Shown: positions 51,213 to 60,829, counted from the first letter of the stretch. The stretch: DNA of 64,000 nucleotides from Pseudomonas allokribbensis (GCF_014863605.1 NZ_CP062252.1:1311001-1375000), one strand, 5' to 3'. The notes: generated from the letters alone by a model not told the origin. Made by a program: numbers and translations.

Positions 51213-53110
51213 TGGCAGACGAAGAAAAGAAAGAGAAAACCTCGGTGCTGCTGACGGGCATCGATGAACTGTCGCCCAAGCTCGGTGCCCTGCGAGTAAA
51301 GGTCGAGAGTTTCAAGAAAAACCTCGAACAGACCGGCCTCGGCAAACTGGACATCAGCGGTCTGTTCAAGGGCGGTAGCGTGATTACGCCGTTCGTGGAC
51401 GGCATCAAATCGGCTGCTGCGTTTCAGGGCAAGTTGACCGAAGTCAGCGAAACGGCGAAAACCGTCGATCTGCCGGAAACACCGAAAGCCGCCGCGCAGA
51501 ACATGAACGTGTTCAGTGCGTCGATGGAAAAGGTCTCCGCCGCGGTGGACGCCGCACTGGTGCCGGCCGTGGGGGCGTTGGTGGTCGGGCTGGAACCGGT
51601 GCTGACCCAGGTCGGCAGCCTGCTGGCCGACAACCCGAAACTGGTCGAAGGGCTGGCGGCGGGGGCGATTGCGTTTTCCGCCATGCAAACCGCCGTCACC
51701 GGTATGACCCAGGTGATGGACGTCATGAGCATGGTGCTCAAGACCAATCCGATCATGTTGATCGCCATGGGCATTGCCGTGGCGGCCGGTTTGATCGTGG
51801 CCAACTGGACACCGATTTCCGCGTTCTTCACCGGATTGTGGGAGGGCGTGAAAAACGCCGGGGCGAGTGCAATGGCGACGTTGCGTTCGGTGCTCGACTG
51901 GCGGCCGCTGGAGGCACTGGCGGCGCTGTGGGAACCGGTCACGGGTTTCTTCTCGGGGATCTGGGACAAGGTCAAGGCTGTGACCGCGCCTGTGATCGAC
52001 TTCTTCAAGTCGGTTTTCTCGTGGTCGCCCGCAGGCCTGATCCTGGAAAACTGGGGGCCGTTGACCGGTCTGTTTTCGGCGATCTGGGAATTGCTCAAGG
52101 CCTTGAGTGTGCCGGTGATGTCGTTCCTCAAAGGTCTGTTCGACTGGACGCCGCTGGGCATGATCATCAACAACTGGGGCGCGATCACCGGCTTTTTCGC
52201 CTCGATCTGGGCCACGTTGCTACCGGCGGCGAAAGCCATCAAGGATTTCTTCGGCACCCTGTTCGATCATTCCCCGCTGGGGATGATCATCAACAACTGG
52301 GGGGCGATCACCGGCTTCTTCGCCTCGATCTGGGCCTCGCTGCAACCGGCGGCGCAAGCCATCAAGGACTTCTTCGGCACCTTGTTCGACTACTCCCCGC
52401 TGGGGATGATCGTCAACAACTGGGGCGCCATCGTGACGTTCTTCGAACCGATCTGGGCCACGCTGCAAGCCTCGGCACAGCAGGTCAAAAGCTTCTTCCA
52501 GAGCCTGTTCGAATGGTCGCCGCTGGAGCAGATCGCGCAGTACTGGCAGCCGATCAGCGAAGTGTTTTCGGCGCTGTGGGGCGTGGTGCAGGCGCTGGCC
52601 GCACCGGTACTGGAGTTCCTGCACAACATGTTCGAATGGACACCGTTGGGGCAGATCATCAAGAACTGGGGACCGATCACCGAGTGGTTCGGCGAGTTGT
52701 GGCAAAAGCTGCAAACCGTCATCGCTCCGATCAAGGAACTGTTCGACGGTGGCTTCGCCGGGCTGATCGCCAAGGTCACCGGCAAGGTCGAAACCCTGAC
52801 CCAGGCGCAACGCCAGACCAATGCCGAAGGCAAGGGTGAACTGGCGCCGGCATTCTTTGGTTCCAGCCCGAAACCCGAGGGCGGCAGTGCGTTGCAGGGC
52901 GGTTCTTTGCCGCAATCTTCTGGCGCACTGATCCAGCAAAGCGCTGCCAACAACCGTACGCAACTCGAAGGCGGCCTGACGGTGCGCTTCGAAAATGCAC
53001 CGGCGGGGTTGCGCACCGATCAACCGCAAACCAATCAACCGGGGCTGGCGCTCAGTTCGCGCATCGGCTATCGCTCGCTATCGGCAGGAGGTTCCAATGA
53101 ACTGGCGTGA
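51212..53110 (+). CDS. Tail tape measure protein, Mu gp42-like, with Trp-rich repeats
   Basis: The 632-residue protein has an N-terminal helical part, hydrophobic segments near 165-200, then about eight repeats of 41 residues (about 215-525), each with a Phe-X-Trp-[ST]-Pro-Leu start, a central Asn-Trp-Gly and Ile-Trp. Two central units are nearly identical in DNA (123-bp period, around 52138-52383). The C-terminal 100 residues are polar. The ATG overlaps the TGA of the frameshifted chaperone. It is followed by N with a 14-base overlap. Confidence 0.93.
   Translation: MADEEKKEKTSVLLTGIDELSPKLGALRVKVESFKKNLEQTGLGKLDISGLFKGGSVITPFVDGIKSAAAFQGKLTEVSETAKTVDLPETPKAAAQNMNVFSASMEKVSAAVDAALVPAVGALVVGLEPVLTQVGSLLADNPKLVEGLAAGAIAFSAMQTAVTGMTQVMDVMSMVLKTNPIMLIAMGIAVAAGLIVANWTPISAFFTGLWEGVKNAGASAMATLRSVLDWRPLEALAALWEPVTGFFSGIWDKVKAVTAPVIDFFKSVFSWSPAGLILENWGPLTGLFSAIWELLKALSVPVMSFLKGLFDWTPLGMIINNWGAITGFFASIWATLLPAAKAIKDFFGTLFDHSPLGMIINNWGAITGFFASIWASLQPAAQAIKDFFGTLFDYSPLGMIVNNWGAIVTFFEPIWATLQASAQQVKSFFQSLFEWSPLEQIAQYWQPISEVFSALWGVVQALAAPVLEFLHNMFEWTPLGQIIKNWGPITEWFGELWQKLQTVIAPIKELFDGGFAGLIAKVTGKVETLTQAQRQTNAEGKGELAPAFFGSSPKPEGGSALQGGSLPQSSGALIQQSAANNRTQLEGGLTVRFENAPAGLRTDQPQTNQPGLALSSRIGYRSLSAGGSNELA
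52138..52437 (+). repeat. 123-bp near-identical repeat units in tape measure gene
   Basis: Successive units begin at 52138, 52261 and 52384. The first two are almost the same over the full unit and the third is alike over its first half. Each encodes one 41-residue Trp-containing repeat. Confidence 0.85.
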
Positions 53111-54332
53111 CCGCTTGTTGCCGGCATCCTTTCGGGGTGTCGGCTTCTGGATCGACCAGGCGAAAACCCCGGTCGGTCGCAAGGGGCAGTTGCACGAATA
53201 CCCGCAACGCGACCTGCCGTTTTTCGAGGATCTCGGCCAGCAGGCCAAGACCCACGACCTGACGGCGTTCATCATCGGTGCCGATTGCCTGGAGCAGCGC
53301 GACAAGCTGCTCCAGGCGCTGGAGCAGGGCAGCGGCGAACTGGTGCACCCGTGGCTGGGACGTTTGCAGGTCAAGGTCGGCGAGTGCGACATGACCCATA
53401 CCCGCCAGGACGGCGGGATGGTGACGTTCAGCCTGAAGTTCTACCCGGATCGGCCGCTGCCGTTTCCCACGGCGACGGTCAGCACGCAAAAAGTCCTGCT
53501 GATCAAGGCCGACGGTTTGCTCGGCTCGGCGGTGGCGCGTTTCGAACAGGCGATGACCCTGATCAAGGCGGCGCGGATCGGCATCGCCAATCTGCGCAAC
53601 AGCCTGACCGGCGTGTACGACGTGATCAAGGAGCAGCTCAAACCGCTGATCGCGCAGTACAAGCAGATCACCGAGCTGGTCAGGGCCGTCAAGGAACTGC
53701 CCAAGGAAGTGGCAGCGGAATTCAAAGGTCTGCTAGGCGATATCAAGGAGCTGAAGGAATTCGCGAAGGAGGGCTACCGTGGCGTGATTGCCGACGTGTC
53801 CCAACAACTCGAAGCCATCCGCAAGGCCGATGCACCGAAAATCACCACCGGCAAGGACACCAACGCCGCCGCGCAAGCGATGGCCAACCTGGTGCAGGAC
53901 ACCCTGATCGTCAAAGTGGCGCAATGGGTTGCCTCGATGCCAGTGGCGTCGACGCCGGTGAAACTGTCGTCGACACCGTCGCTGGACCAGCAATCGAAGC
54001 AGCCGGTCAGCCGTCAGGAAGTGCCGGTCACCGATGATCTGCAAGCGCTGCAAAAAGAGCTGATCGAAGCGTTGCAAAAGGCCCAGGACAAGGCCGATCC
54101 CGCGCACTACCAGGCCATCGCCGATGTAAAGGAAGCGCTGATCGCGCACCTCAAGGCTGTGGCTTCGTCCGGTGTGCGACTGGTCAGCAAAACCTTCCAG
54201 GAAACCTTTCCGGCAGTGGTCGTGGCCTACAAACAGTTTGGCGACGCCACGCGGGTGACCGAGGTCATTCAGCGCAACGGTCTGTCTCATCCGAGCTTCT
54301 CACCCAACGAAGTCAAAGTTTCCAGGGAGTGA
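53097..54332 (+). CDS. Mu gpN-like tail protein (DNA circularisation N-type family)
   Basis: The 411-residue protein begins MNWRDRLLPASFRGVGFWID, typical of Mu gpN and annotated in databases as a DNA circularisation protein because of its N-terminal domain. In Mu it is a tail or baseplate protein. AGGAGG lies upstream and the ATG is inside the end of the tape measure gene. The longer frame from 52995 is rejected. The C-terminal part is highly helical (Lys, Glu and Gln rich). Confidence 0.9.
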   Translation: MNWRDRLLPASFRGVGFWIDQAKTPVGRKGQLHEYPQRDLPFFEDLGQQAKTHDLTAFIIGADCLEQRDKLLQALEQGSGELVHPWLGRLQVKVGECDMTHTRQDGGMVTFSLKFYPDRPLPFPTATVSTQKVLLIKADGLLGSAVARFEQAMTLIKAARIGIANLRNSLTGVYDVIKEQLKPLIAQYKQITELVRAVKELPKEVAAEFKGLLGDIKELKEFAKEGYRGVIADVSQQLEAIRKADAPKITTGKDTNAAAQAMANLVQDTLIVKVAQWVASMPVASTPVKLSSTPSLDQQSKQPVSRQEVPVTDDLQALQKELIEALQKAQDKADPAHYQAIADVKEALIAHLKAVASSGVRLVSKTFQETFPAVVVAYKQFGDATRVTEVIQRNGLSHPSFSPNEVKVSRE

Positions 54333-54335
54333 GCC

Positions 54336-55379
54336 ATGAACGAGACTGACAATCGCGTGACGCTGACCGTCGGCGACATGGAATACGGCGGCTGGAAAAG
54401 CGTGCAGATCACCGCGGACCTGGAGCGCCAGTTCCGCACCTTCAAACTCGACATCACCTGGCAATGGCCGGGGCAGACCGTGGATCAGCGGATCAAGGCC
54501 GGCGACCCGTGCGAAGTGCGGATCGGCAAGGATCTGGTGCTCACCGGTTATGTGTTCAAGGCCCCGATCAGCTATGACGGTCGGCAGATCAGCCTGAGCA
54601 TCGAAGGCAGTTCCAAGACCCAGGATCTGGTGGATTGTGCGGCGCGAAACAACCCCGGCCAATGGCAGGATCAGTCGTTGTTGAACATCGTCCAGGCCCT
54701 GGCCATGGAGTACGCGTTGATGGTGGTCAACGAAATTCCCGAGACCGCACGCCTGAGCAAACACACGATCGTGCCGGGTGAAACGGCGTTTCAGTCGATC
54801 GACCGCTTGCTCTCGCTGTACCGGGTGTTTTCCACCGATGACGCCGAAGGCCGGCTGGTGCTCGCCAAACCGGGCAGCGGCGGCCGCGCCAGCGATGCAC
54901 TGGAGCTGGGGAAGAACATTCTCTCGGCCAATGCACCGATGGATTTCAGCCAGGTGTTCTCCGAATACCGGGTGATCGGCCAGCACAAGGGTAACGACAA
55001 GAAGAGCGGGGCAGCGGTCAGCGAAGTGGAATCGGTGGCGGCCGACCTGAGCTTCAAGCGCCGGCGTACCACGATCATCAACGAAGGCTCGCAACTGACC
55101 TTCGAACTGGCCCAGCAACGGGCCCAATGGGAAAGCGCAACCCGTATGGGCCGCGCGCTGACCACCACTTATCAAGTGCAGGGCTGGCGTCAGTCCAACG
55201 GTGACCTGTGGCGTCACAACACCCTGGTGCGGGTCAAGGATCCGGTGCTCGGGTTCGATGAAGACATGCTGATTTCCAAGGTGACGTACTCGTTGTCGGC
55301 GCAAGGCTCGGTGACCACCCTGCAAGTGGCGCCGCCGCATACCTTCGATGCCAATCCTTCGCCGCCGAAAAAAACCTGA
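54336..55379 (+). CDS. Mu gpP-like baseplate hub protein
   Basis: The 347-residue protein, against 379 in Mu, begins NETDNRVTLTVGDMEYGGW and contains the family stretch GYVFKAPISYDGRQISLSIEGSSKTQDLVD. It is the counterpart of P2 gpD (gp27-like) in the Mu type. It starts 3 bases after N. Good GGAG before the ATG. Confidence 0.92.
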   Translation: MNETDNRVTLTVGDMEYGGWKSVQITADLERQFRTFKLDITWQWPGQTVDQRIKAGDPCEVRIGKDLVLTGYVFKAPISYDGRQISLSIEGSSKTQDLVDCAARNNPGQWQDQSLLNIVQALAMEYALMVVNEIPETARLSKHTIVPGETAFQSIDRLLSLYRVFSTDDAEGRLVLAKPGSGGRASDALELGKNILSANAPMDFSQVFSEYRVIGQHKGNDKKSGAAVSEVESVAADLSFKRRRTTIINEGSQLTFELAQQRAQWESATRMGRALTTTYQVQGWRQSNGDLWRHNTLVRVKDPVLGFDEDMLISKVTYSLSAQGSVTTLQVAPPHTFDANPSPPKKT

Positions 55380-55407
55380 GCCCGACCCCGCCCTCCAAGG
55401 AAACCCT

Positions 55408-55917
55408 ATGAGCCTACTGACACGCCTGCTGGCGCGCGGCACTGTCGTGCTCGCCAGTTCGGCCTCCAAGCTGCAATCGCTGCAAATGCGCCTCACCGCC
55501 GGTGAAGTGAACGACGACATGGAGCACTTCGAACCCTACGGTTTCACCAGCCATCCGCTGGCCGGTGCCGAAGGCGTCGTCACGTTTCTGGGCGGTGATC
55601 GTTCCCACGCCATTGCCCTGGTGGTCGCCGATCGCCGTTATCGCCTGCAATCGCTGGCGGCCGGCGAAGTGGCGATCTACACCGACGAAGGCGACAAAAT
55701 TCACTTCAAGCGCGGGCGGATCATCGACATCGAAACCTCCACCCTCAACATCCGCGCCAGCACCGCCGTGAACTTCGAGACGCCGGTGATCAACCAGACC
55801 GGCAAGATCGTTTCCAAAGGCGATCAGATGGCTGGCGGCATCAGCCAGATCAAGCACGTGCACGTTGGCGTGCAGGCGGGCAGCGGCCAGACCGGCGCGC
55901 CGGCGGGAGGTCAGTGA
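55408..55917 (+). CDS. Mu gp45-like baseplate spike protein
   Basis: The 169-residue protein, against 197 in Mu, begins MSLLTRLLARGTVVLASS and has the OB-like N-terminal part (EHFEPYGFTSHPLAGAEGVV), then short repeated strands (GRIIDIETSTLNIRAST) and a His-rich end (KHVHVGVQAGSG), where an iron-binding spike tip is known in related phages. The ATG after AAGGAAA is chosen over the longer frame from 55348. Confidence 0.92.
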   Translation: MSLLTRLLARGTVVLASSASKLQSLQMRLTAGEVNDDMEHFEPYGFTSHPLAGAEGVVTFLGGDRSHAIALVVADRRYRLQSLAAGEVAIYTDEGDKIHFKRGRIIDIETSTLNIRASTAVNFETPVINQTGKIVSKGDQMAGGISQIKHVHVGVQAGSGQTGAPAGGQ

Positions 55918-56315
55918 TGCTTTTCAGTCAGAACCTCCACGCCGCGCTGACCCGTTCAGTGCTGATCAGCCTGTTCTCCTGGCGCCGTGCGGCCGACGAC
56001 GATGCCCTCGACGACGAGGAGCGTTACGGCTGGTGGGGCGACACCTTTCCGACCGTAGCCGACGACCGCATCGGTTCGCGGTTGTGGCTGCTGCGTCGGG
56101 TCAAGCTGACCCGACAGACCCAGATGGACGCCGAGTTCTATGCCCGCGAAGCCTTGCAATGGCTGATCGACGACGGCCATTGCAGCGCCATCGACATCAT
56201 CAGCGAACGCCTCGACGCCCAGCGCCTGAACCTGCGTACGGTCCTGACCCTGGCCGACGGCGAACGTCTGGACATCAACCCCGATAACAGTTGGCAGGTG
56301 ATCTATGCCGTTTGA
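55917..56315 (+). CDS. Mu gp46-like baseplate protein
   Basis: The 132-residue protein, against about 145 in Mu, begins MLFSQNLHAALTRSVLISLF and has the family stretch GYGWWGDTFP-type (YGWWGDTFPTVADDRIGSRLW) and RVKLTRQTQ. gp46-type proteins are the counterpart of gp25/gpW. The ATG shares a base with the gp45 stop; a GTG 3 bases upstream is possible. It overlaps gp47 by 11 bases. Confidence 0.92.
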   Translation: MLFSQNLHAALTRSVLISLFSWRRAADDDALDDEERYGWWGDTFPTVADDRIGSRLWLLRRVKLTRQTQMDAEFYAREALQWLIDDGHCSAIDIISERLDAQRLNLRTVLTLADGERLDINPDNSWQVIYAV

Positions 56316-57348
56316 AACCCCTTCGCTGCCGGTGCTGATCAAGCGCACCCAAAGCGACCTGGCCGGCGATTCGCTGCGCCAGTCCGATGCGCAAGTCCTG
56401 GCCCGCACACTCGGCGGCGCCGCGTATGGCCTGTACGGCTACCTCGACTGGATTGCCGAGCAGATCCTGCCCGACACCGCCGATGAATCCACCCTGGAAC
56501 GCATCGCCGCGCTGCGCCTGAATCAGCCGCGCAAACCGGCGCAAGTGGCCACCGGCAACGTCAGCTTCAACGCGACGGCGGGCGCGGTGCTGGACGTCGA
56601 TACGTTGCTGCAGTCGAGCGACGGTCGCACCTTCAAAGTCACCGCCGCGCGTACCACCGTCAATGGCGTCAACAGCACCTCCATCGCCGCGCTTGATGCC
56701 GGCAGCCTGGGCAATGCCGAGGCCGGTCTGGCGCTGACGCCGGTGCAGCCGATCACCGGTGTGGTCGGCAACAGCTTTGTGGTGCTGGCGCCGGGGCTCA
56801 ACGGCGGGGTAGCGCGGGAAAGTCTGGAGTCGCTGCGCTCGCGGGTGATCCGCTCCTATCGCGTCATCCCCCACGGCGGTTCGGCCAGCGACTACGAGAC
56901 CTGGGCGCTGGAAGTGCCGGGCGTGACTCGCGCCTGGTGCCGTGGCGGCTTTCTCGGCCCGGGCACCGTGGGCGTCTACATCATGCGTGACGACGACCCG
57001 CAACCGGTGCCGAATGCCGATCAACTGGCCGAAGTACAGGCTTACATCGAGCCGCTGCGCCCGGTGACCGCCGAAGTGCATGTGCTCCCGCCGGTGCAGA
57101 AACCGGTGACCTATCAACTGAAGCTGACGCCCGATACCACCGCCGTGCGCGCCGCTGTCGAAACCCAACTGCGCGATCTGCACAACCGCGAGGCCGACCT
57201 TGGCGAGGATCTGTTGATCAGCCATATCCGCGAAGCGATCAGCAGCGCGGCGGGTGAAACCGATCACGTGCTTTCGGCCCCGGTGGCGAACGTGGCCGCA
57301 GGCGACAGCGAACTGCTCACCTTCGGAGGTTGCGTATGGGGGGCATAA
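56305..57348 (+). CDS. Mu gp47-like baseplate protein (gpJ-type)
   Basis: The 347-residue protein, against about 360 in Mu, begins PFETPSLPVLIKRTQSDLAG and has the internal stretch HGGSASDYETWALEVPGVTRAW, typical of the family (gp6-like). It overlaps gp46 and gp48, so gp45 to gp48 form an unbroken chain. Confidence 0.94.
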   Translation: MPFETPSLPVLIKRTQSDLAGDSLRQSDAQVLARTLGGAAYGLYGYLDWIAEQILPDTADESTLERIAALRLNQPRKPAQVATGNVSFNATAGAVLDVDTLLQSSDGRTFKVTAARTTVNGVNSTSIAALDAGSLGNAEAGLALTPVQPITGVVGNSFVVLAPGLNGGVARESLESLRSRVIRSYRVIPHGGSASDYETWALEVPGVTRAWCRGGFLGPGTVGVYIMRDDDPQPVPNADQLAEVQAYIEPLRPVTAEVHVLPPVQKPVTYQLKLTPDTTAVRAAVETQLRDLHNREADLGEDLLISHIREAISSAAGETDHVLSAPVANVAAGDSELLTFGGCVWGA

Positions 57349-57935
57349 GAACCGCCGCGCAATACCAGGCGCAATTGCGTGCCTTGCTGCCTTCGGGGCC
57401 TGCGTGGGATCCGGAGCGAGTGCCGGAACTCGATGAAGTGCTGCAAGGCGTCGCCGTCGAACTGGCACGCCTCGACGCCCGCGCCGCCGACCTGCTCAAC
57501 GAGATGGACCCGGCCGGCGTCAGCGAACTGGTGCCGGACTGGGAACAGGTGATGAACCTGCCCGACCCGTGCCTGGGCGCCACACCGCTGTTCGATGACC
57601 GGCGCCTCGCTGTACGCCGCCGCTTGTTGGCGGTCGGCAGCCAGGCCGTCGGCTACTACCTGGAAATCGCCAAAAGCCAGGGTTACCCCAACGCCACCAT
57701 CACCGAGCTCGAAGCCCCGCGCATGGGGCGTTCGCGCTTTGGTGCGGCGCACTGGGGCACCTGGGAAGCGCAGTTCATGTGGACGCTCAACACCGGCGGC
57801 CGCCTGCTGCTCGGTCGGCGTTTCGGTGCGAGTTACTGGGGCGAGCGCTTCGGCGTGAACCCGGGCTCGGCGCTCGAATGCATGATCCATCGGGCAGCCC
57901 CGGCGCACACCAAGGTGCACATCAATTATGACTAG
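57336..57935 (+). CDS. Mu gp48-like baseplate protein (DUF2313 / YmfQ type)
   Basis: The 199-residue protein, against about 193 in Mu, has AQYQAQLRALLPSGPAWDPE near the start and the stretch CMIHRAAPAHTKVHINYD at the end, both typical. It is the counterpart of P2 gpI and precedes the fibres. The ATG at 57336 is preferred; a TTG at 57330 is possible. Confidence 0.92.
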   Translation: MGGIRTAAQYQAQLRALLPSGPAWDPERVPELDEVLQGVAVELARLDARAADLLNEMDPAGVSELVPDWEQVMNLPDPCLGATPLFDDRRLAVRRRLLAVGSQAVGYYLEIAKSQGYPNATITELEAPRMGRSRFGAAHWGTWEAQFMWTLNTGGRLLLGRRFGASYWGERFGVNPGSALECMIHRAAPAHTKVHINYD

Positions 57936-57946
57936 GGAATAACGCA

Positions 57947-59098
57947 ATGGATTATCCGAAGAGTGTGCCCAGCGCCGGTCTGGTGAATGGGAAATTTGTC
58001 GATGAGAACCCTCTGACCGGGACGCCGGGATCGCTGATTCCGGCGGACTGGGGTAACAGCGTCACGCAGGAAATTCTCAGCGTGATCAAGGCCGGGGAGC
58101 TGACCCCGGACGAGAAGAAATACGATCAGTTGCTGCAGGCTATTCAGACGGTGACGGCCAAGGGTTGGAATCTGGATTCGGCGTTGCCGATCGGGTCTTT
58201 GCCTGCGGCAACCGTGGCCACAGCGGACGGGCGTCTGGCGGTGACGCCAGCCGCGGTGTCGACCAGTGGCGGCCGAGTATCGATCCCGGCAGGCGTATTG
58301 GTCAGCCTCGGACAGGAAGTCGTGGCAGGGCAGTTGGGGCGTTCGCGTACGTTCACCACTCAGGCCTGGAGCAGTGCCGACCTGCTGCCGAGTTCGGGTT
58401 ACTTTCTGCGCGCTCAGGTGATTGGCGGTGCGCTGACCTTTTACATGCAGCGCGGCACAGTCTATGACGCGACACCGGAAGGTTTGAAGGGCACGGTAAA
58501 TGGCGCAGCGGGTGGTGGCTTCCAGTCGACGCCGCTGGATATCTGTCTGGCCTGGGTTGTCACCGCCGGACCCGGTTCGGTGCCGACTGTCAGGCTGATC
58601 TACAACCGAAGCCGGTTGTCGTGGACGCAGACGGTCAATGGCAATGGAGTGGTGTATCTGCCGCTGGATCCACATGCGCGAGCGGCGCGTCTGGTGGTGG
58701 GCAATCCCACGCCGCACCCGACCGGCATCACCAGTGTGAACTTCGCGCCGGGCGGATGGCTGGGTGGCAACTATTGCTTCCTCAACCCGACCGTGGGCAC
58801 CTCCAGCAACTGGGATGGCTGGGCAACGGCCGGCGGCGCCGCGCTTATTTTCTCCAGCAACGTGGTCAGCGATACGACGGTTTCGACATTGACCGCCAGC
58901 TTCGACCATAACGAATTGCGCTCACTGTGGCAGGCGTATCAGGCCGAACATACCTGGGGCGCGGGCAATGCCGCCAGTGACGAATTGCTGTTCAGCATGG
59001 GGCTCAAGAGCGTCGGTCCGGCCGATTACGCCAGCGGCATCGCGGTCAACTTTGCCGCCGCCGTCAATGTGAATTTTTCCTGGGAGTTGATCCGATGA
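57947..59098 (+). CDS. Tail fibre 1 of the four-fibre array
   Basis: The 383-residue protein begins with the shared N-terminal module of all four array fibres (about 1-70: MDYPKSVPSAGLVNG, GTPGSLIPADWGNSVTQEIL). The rest is unlike the other three. It has several Trp-containing stretches (SNWDGWATAGGAAL) and ends in VNVNFSWELIR. The module presumably attaches the fibre to the baseplate and the C-terminal part recognises a surface receptor. The gene starts 11 bases after gp48 and overlaps its chaperone by 4 bases. Confidence 0.88.
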   Translation: MDYPKSVPSAGLVNGKFVDENPLTGTPGSLIPADWGNSVTQEILSVIKAGELTPDEKKYDQLLQAIQTVTAKGWNLDSALPIGSLPAATVATADGRLAVTPAAVSTSGGRVSIPAGVLVSLGQEVVAGQLGRSRTFTTQAWSSADLLPSSGYFLRAQVIGGALTFYMQRGTVYDATPEGLKGTVNGAAGGGFQSTPLDICLAWVVTAGPGSVPTVRLIYNRSRLSWTQTVNGNGVVYLPLDPHARAARLVVGNPTPHPTGITSVNFAPGGWLGGNYCFLNPTVGTSSNWDGWATAGGAALIFSSNVVSDTTVSTLTASFDHNELRSLWQAYQAEHTWGAGNAASDELLFSMGLKSVGPADYASGIAVNFAAAVNVNFSWELIR

Positions 59099-59610
59099 TC
59101 ATCATTCATGAACTGCATCAGTTCGAGGAAGGCTTGCGTCCTGCACAACCCTCCACCGCACATGTCTGGGATGGCGAGAAGTGGGAGCTGAGTGACGACA
59201 GAGTCGCCGCAATGCAGCAGGAAGAAACCGAACGTCTGTGCGTCAATCTCGATGCAGTCGCCGACAGCACCCGCACCGCACTGGCCGGTGACCCGCTCAA
59301 AGCCCTCGAGTACGCCCAGGCGGCGATCGACGCTCAGGCCTATCAAGACGCCGGTTACCCGAAAAAGGAAGTGCCGTTGTCCGTTGCTGCCTGGGTTGCC
59401 AAGGGCCGGTCGGCCAAACAGTCCGCCGAGCAGATCCTCGACAAGGCTGCCCAGCTCAGCGAGAACCTGCTGACCTTGCGCACCTTGCGCCTGAAAGCCA
59501 AGACCCAGATCCGCGCGTACGCGAGCAAGGGCCAGATGGATCAGGCTCGCGCTACCGCCGATGAGGCGCTGCAGGCCATTCGTCAGCTGACGGCCAACCC
59601 GGCTCTGTAA
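59095..59610 (+). CDS. Putative fibre assembly protein paired with fibre 1
   Basis: The 171-residue protein is helical and rich in Ala, Gln and Lys, with the stretch AYQDAGYPKKEVPLSVAAW and a C-terminal QLTANPAL. It overlaps the fibre 1 gene by 4 bases, which is the position of a dedicated chaperone. It lacks the Tfa C-terminal Trp-Pro signature of the other partners, so it is a different type. A strong terminator follows at 59629-59659. Confidence 0.75.
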   Translation: MIIIHELHQFEEGLRPAQPSTAHVWDGEKWELSDDRVAAMQQEETERLCVNLDAVADSTRTALAGDPLKALEYAQAAIDAQAYQDAGYPKKEVPLSVAAWVAKGRSAKQSAEQILDKAAQLSENLLTLRTLRLKAKTQIRAYASKGQMDQARATADEALQAIRQLTANPAL

Positions 59611-59628
59611 TCGCCATCCGCTTCACCC

Positions 59629-59659
59629 AAGCCCACTTCGTTGTGGGCTTTTTTTTTCA
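59629..59659 (+). terminator. Strong terminator inside the fibre array
   Basis: AAGCCCAC and GTGGGCTT pair around a short loop and are followed by nine T. It lies between the first and second fibre pairs, so fibres 2 to 4 would need read-through or another promoter. Confidence 0.9.
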
Positions 59660-59749
59660 GGAACAGAAGCGTTTGCGCCCGCCGTTGAACAAGCCAAAAG
59701 CCCGCGTGCAGCCACGTTTCATTTGTCATTCAAGAGGAACGAACATCCA

Positions 59750-60829
59750 ATGGATTATCCAAAGAGCGTCCCCAGCGTTGGCCTGGTCGACGGCCGCTTC
59801 GTCGATGAAAACCCGGTGGCGGGAACGCCCGGGTCGTTGATACCGGCGGTGTGGGGCAACAGCGTTACACAAGAGATCGTCAACGTGATCGCTGGCGCCG
59901 GGATGACCGCCGCCGAGGCTGATACAGGGCAGTTGTTCAAGGCAATTCAGTCGATTGTCGGCAACGCCAGCCCGATGCGTTCGGTGGTGACGCGGCTGGC
60001 AGCCTCCAAAGCTCTGACCGAACAGGAGCTTGGCCTTGTGCTCATCGACGGCAGCCCGGCAGCCACCACAGTGACCCTGCCGGCAGCCAGCATCGGTCTG
60101 GGCGTGCGTGACGTTATCGTTCGCCGCGTCGACAACAGTGGCAATCGACTGGTTGTTCAGACGTCCGGTACTGACCGTATCCGCTTTCATACACACCTTT
60201 CGTCCAATGGTTACCCCTTTCTGGTGTTGATGGGCAATGGCGACTGGTGGCATCTGCGCAGTGATGCAGCGGGTAACTGGTGGCCGGTGGGACGCCTGGA
60301 CGGCTCGTCAGTGGGGCACATTGCCTTCGAGACCACGCTTTCCGTTTTGCCCGGTGGCTATGCCGCTTTGAATGGCTCGTTACTCAGCCGAACGGAGTGG
60401 CCGTGGCTCTGGGATCACGCGCAACAGTCCGGCATGTTGCGTTCCGAAGCCGATCGCGCCGGTGCATGGTCCTCTGGGGATGGAGCCACAAATTTCCGCT
60501 TGCCAGAAGCCCGTGGCGAGTTCCTGCGGGTACTGTCTGAAGGCGGTTTGATCGATCCGGGACGTGTACCGGGGTCTTGGCAAAAAGGCTCGCTGGTCCA
60601 GGGCGACAATGGCGTGGGCGACAATATTCTGTTCGCAACAAACATCATTTCCCAGAAAGCCCTGCTGGGGTTCGACATGGGCAATTACACCGATTACGCG
60701 GGCTCCACGGTCAAATACATCACCCCTTCTGAAACCGTTTCGCCGATTTCGGACGCAGATCTTTTGAATCATGGCGGTATCACCCGTCCCCGAAACATTG
60801 CCTATCCGGGCCGGATCAAACTTATCTGA
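59750..60829 (+). CDS. Tail fibre 2 of the four-fibre array, with collar-type C-terminus
   Basis: The 359-residue protein has the shared N-terminal module (about 1-70: MDYPKSVPSVGLVDG, GTPGSLIPAVWGNSVTQEIV). The C-terminal half resembles the phage collar domain (ALNGSLLSRTEWPWLWDH, NFRLPEARGEFLRVLS, and RPRNIAYPGRIKLI at the end), related to the repeats of the large fibre at 37506. The ATG has AGGAACG upstream; a frame from 59723 is rejected because the family start is MDYPKS. Confidence 0.88.
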   Translation: MDYPKSVPSVGLVDGRFVDENPVAGTPGSLIPAVWGNSVTQEIVNVIAGAGMTAAEADTGQLFKAIQSIVGNASPMRSVVTRLAASKALTEQELGLVLIDGSPAATTVTLPAASIGLGVRDVIVRRVDNSGNRLVVQTSGTDRIRFHTHLSSNGYPFLVLMGNGDWWHLRSDAAGNWWPVGRLDGSSVGHIAFETTLSVLPGGYAALNGSLLSRTEWPWLWDHAQQSGMLRSEADRAGAWSSGDGATNFRLPEARGEFLRVLSEGGLIDPGRVPGSWQKGSLVQGDNGVGDNILFATNIISQKALLGFDMGNYTDYAGSTVKYITPSETVSPISDADLLNHGGITRPRNIAYPGRIKLI

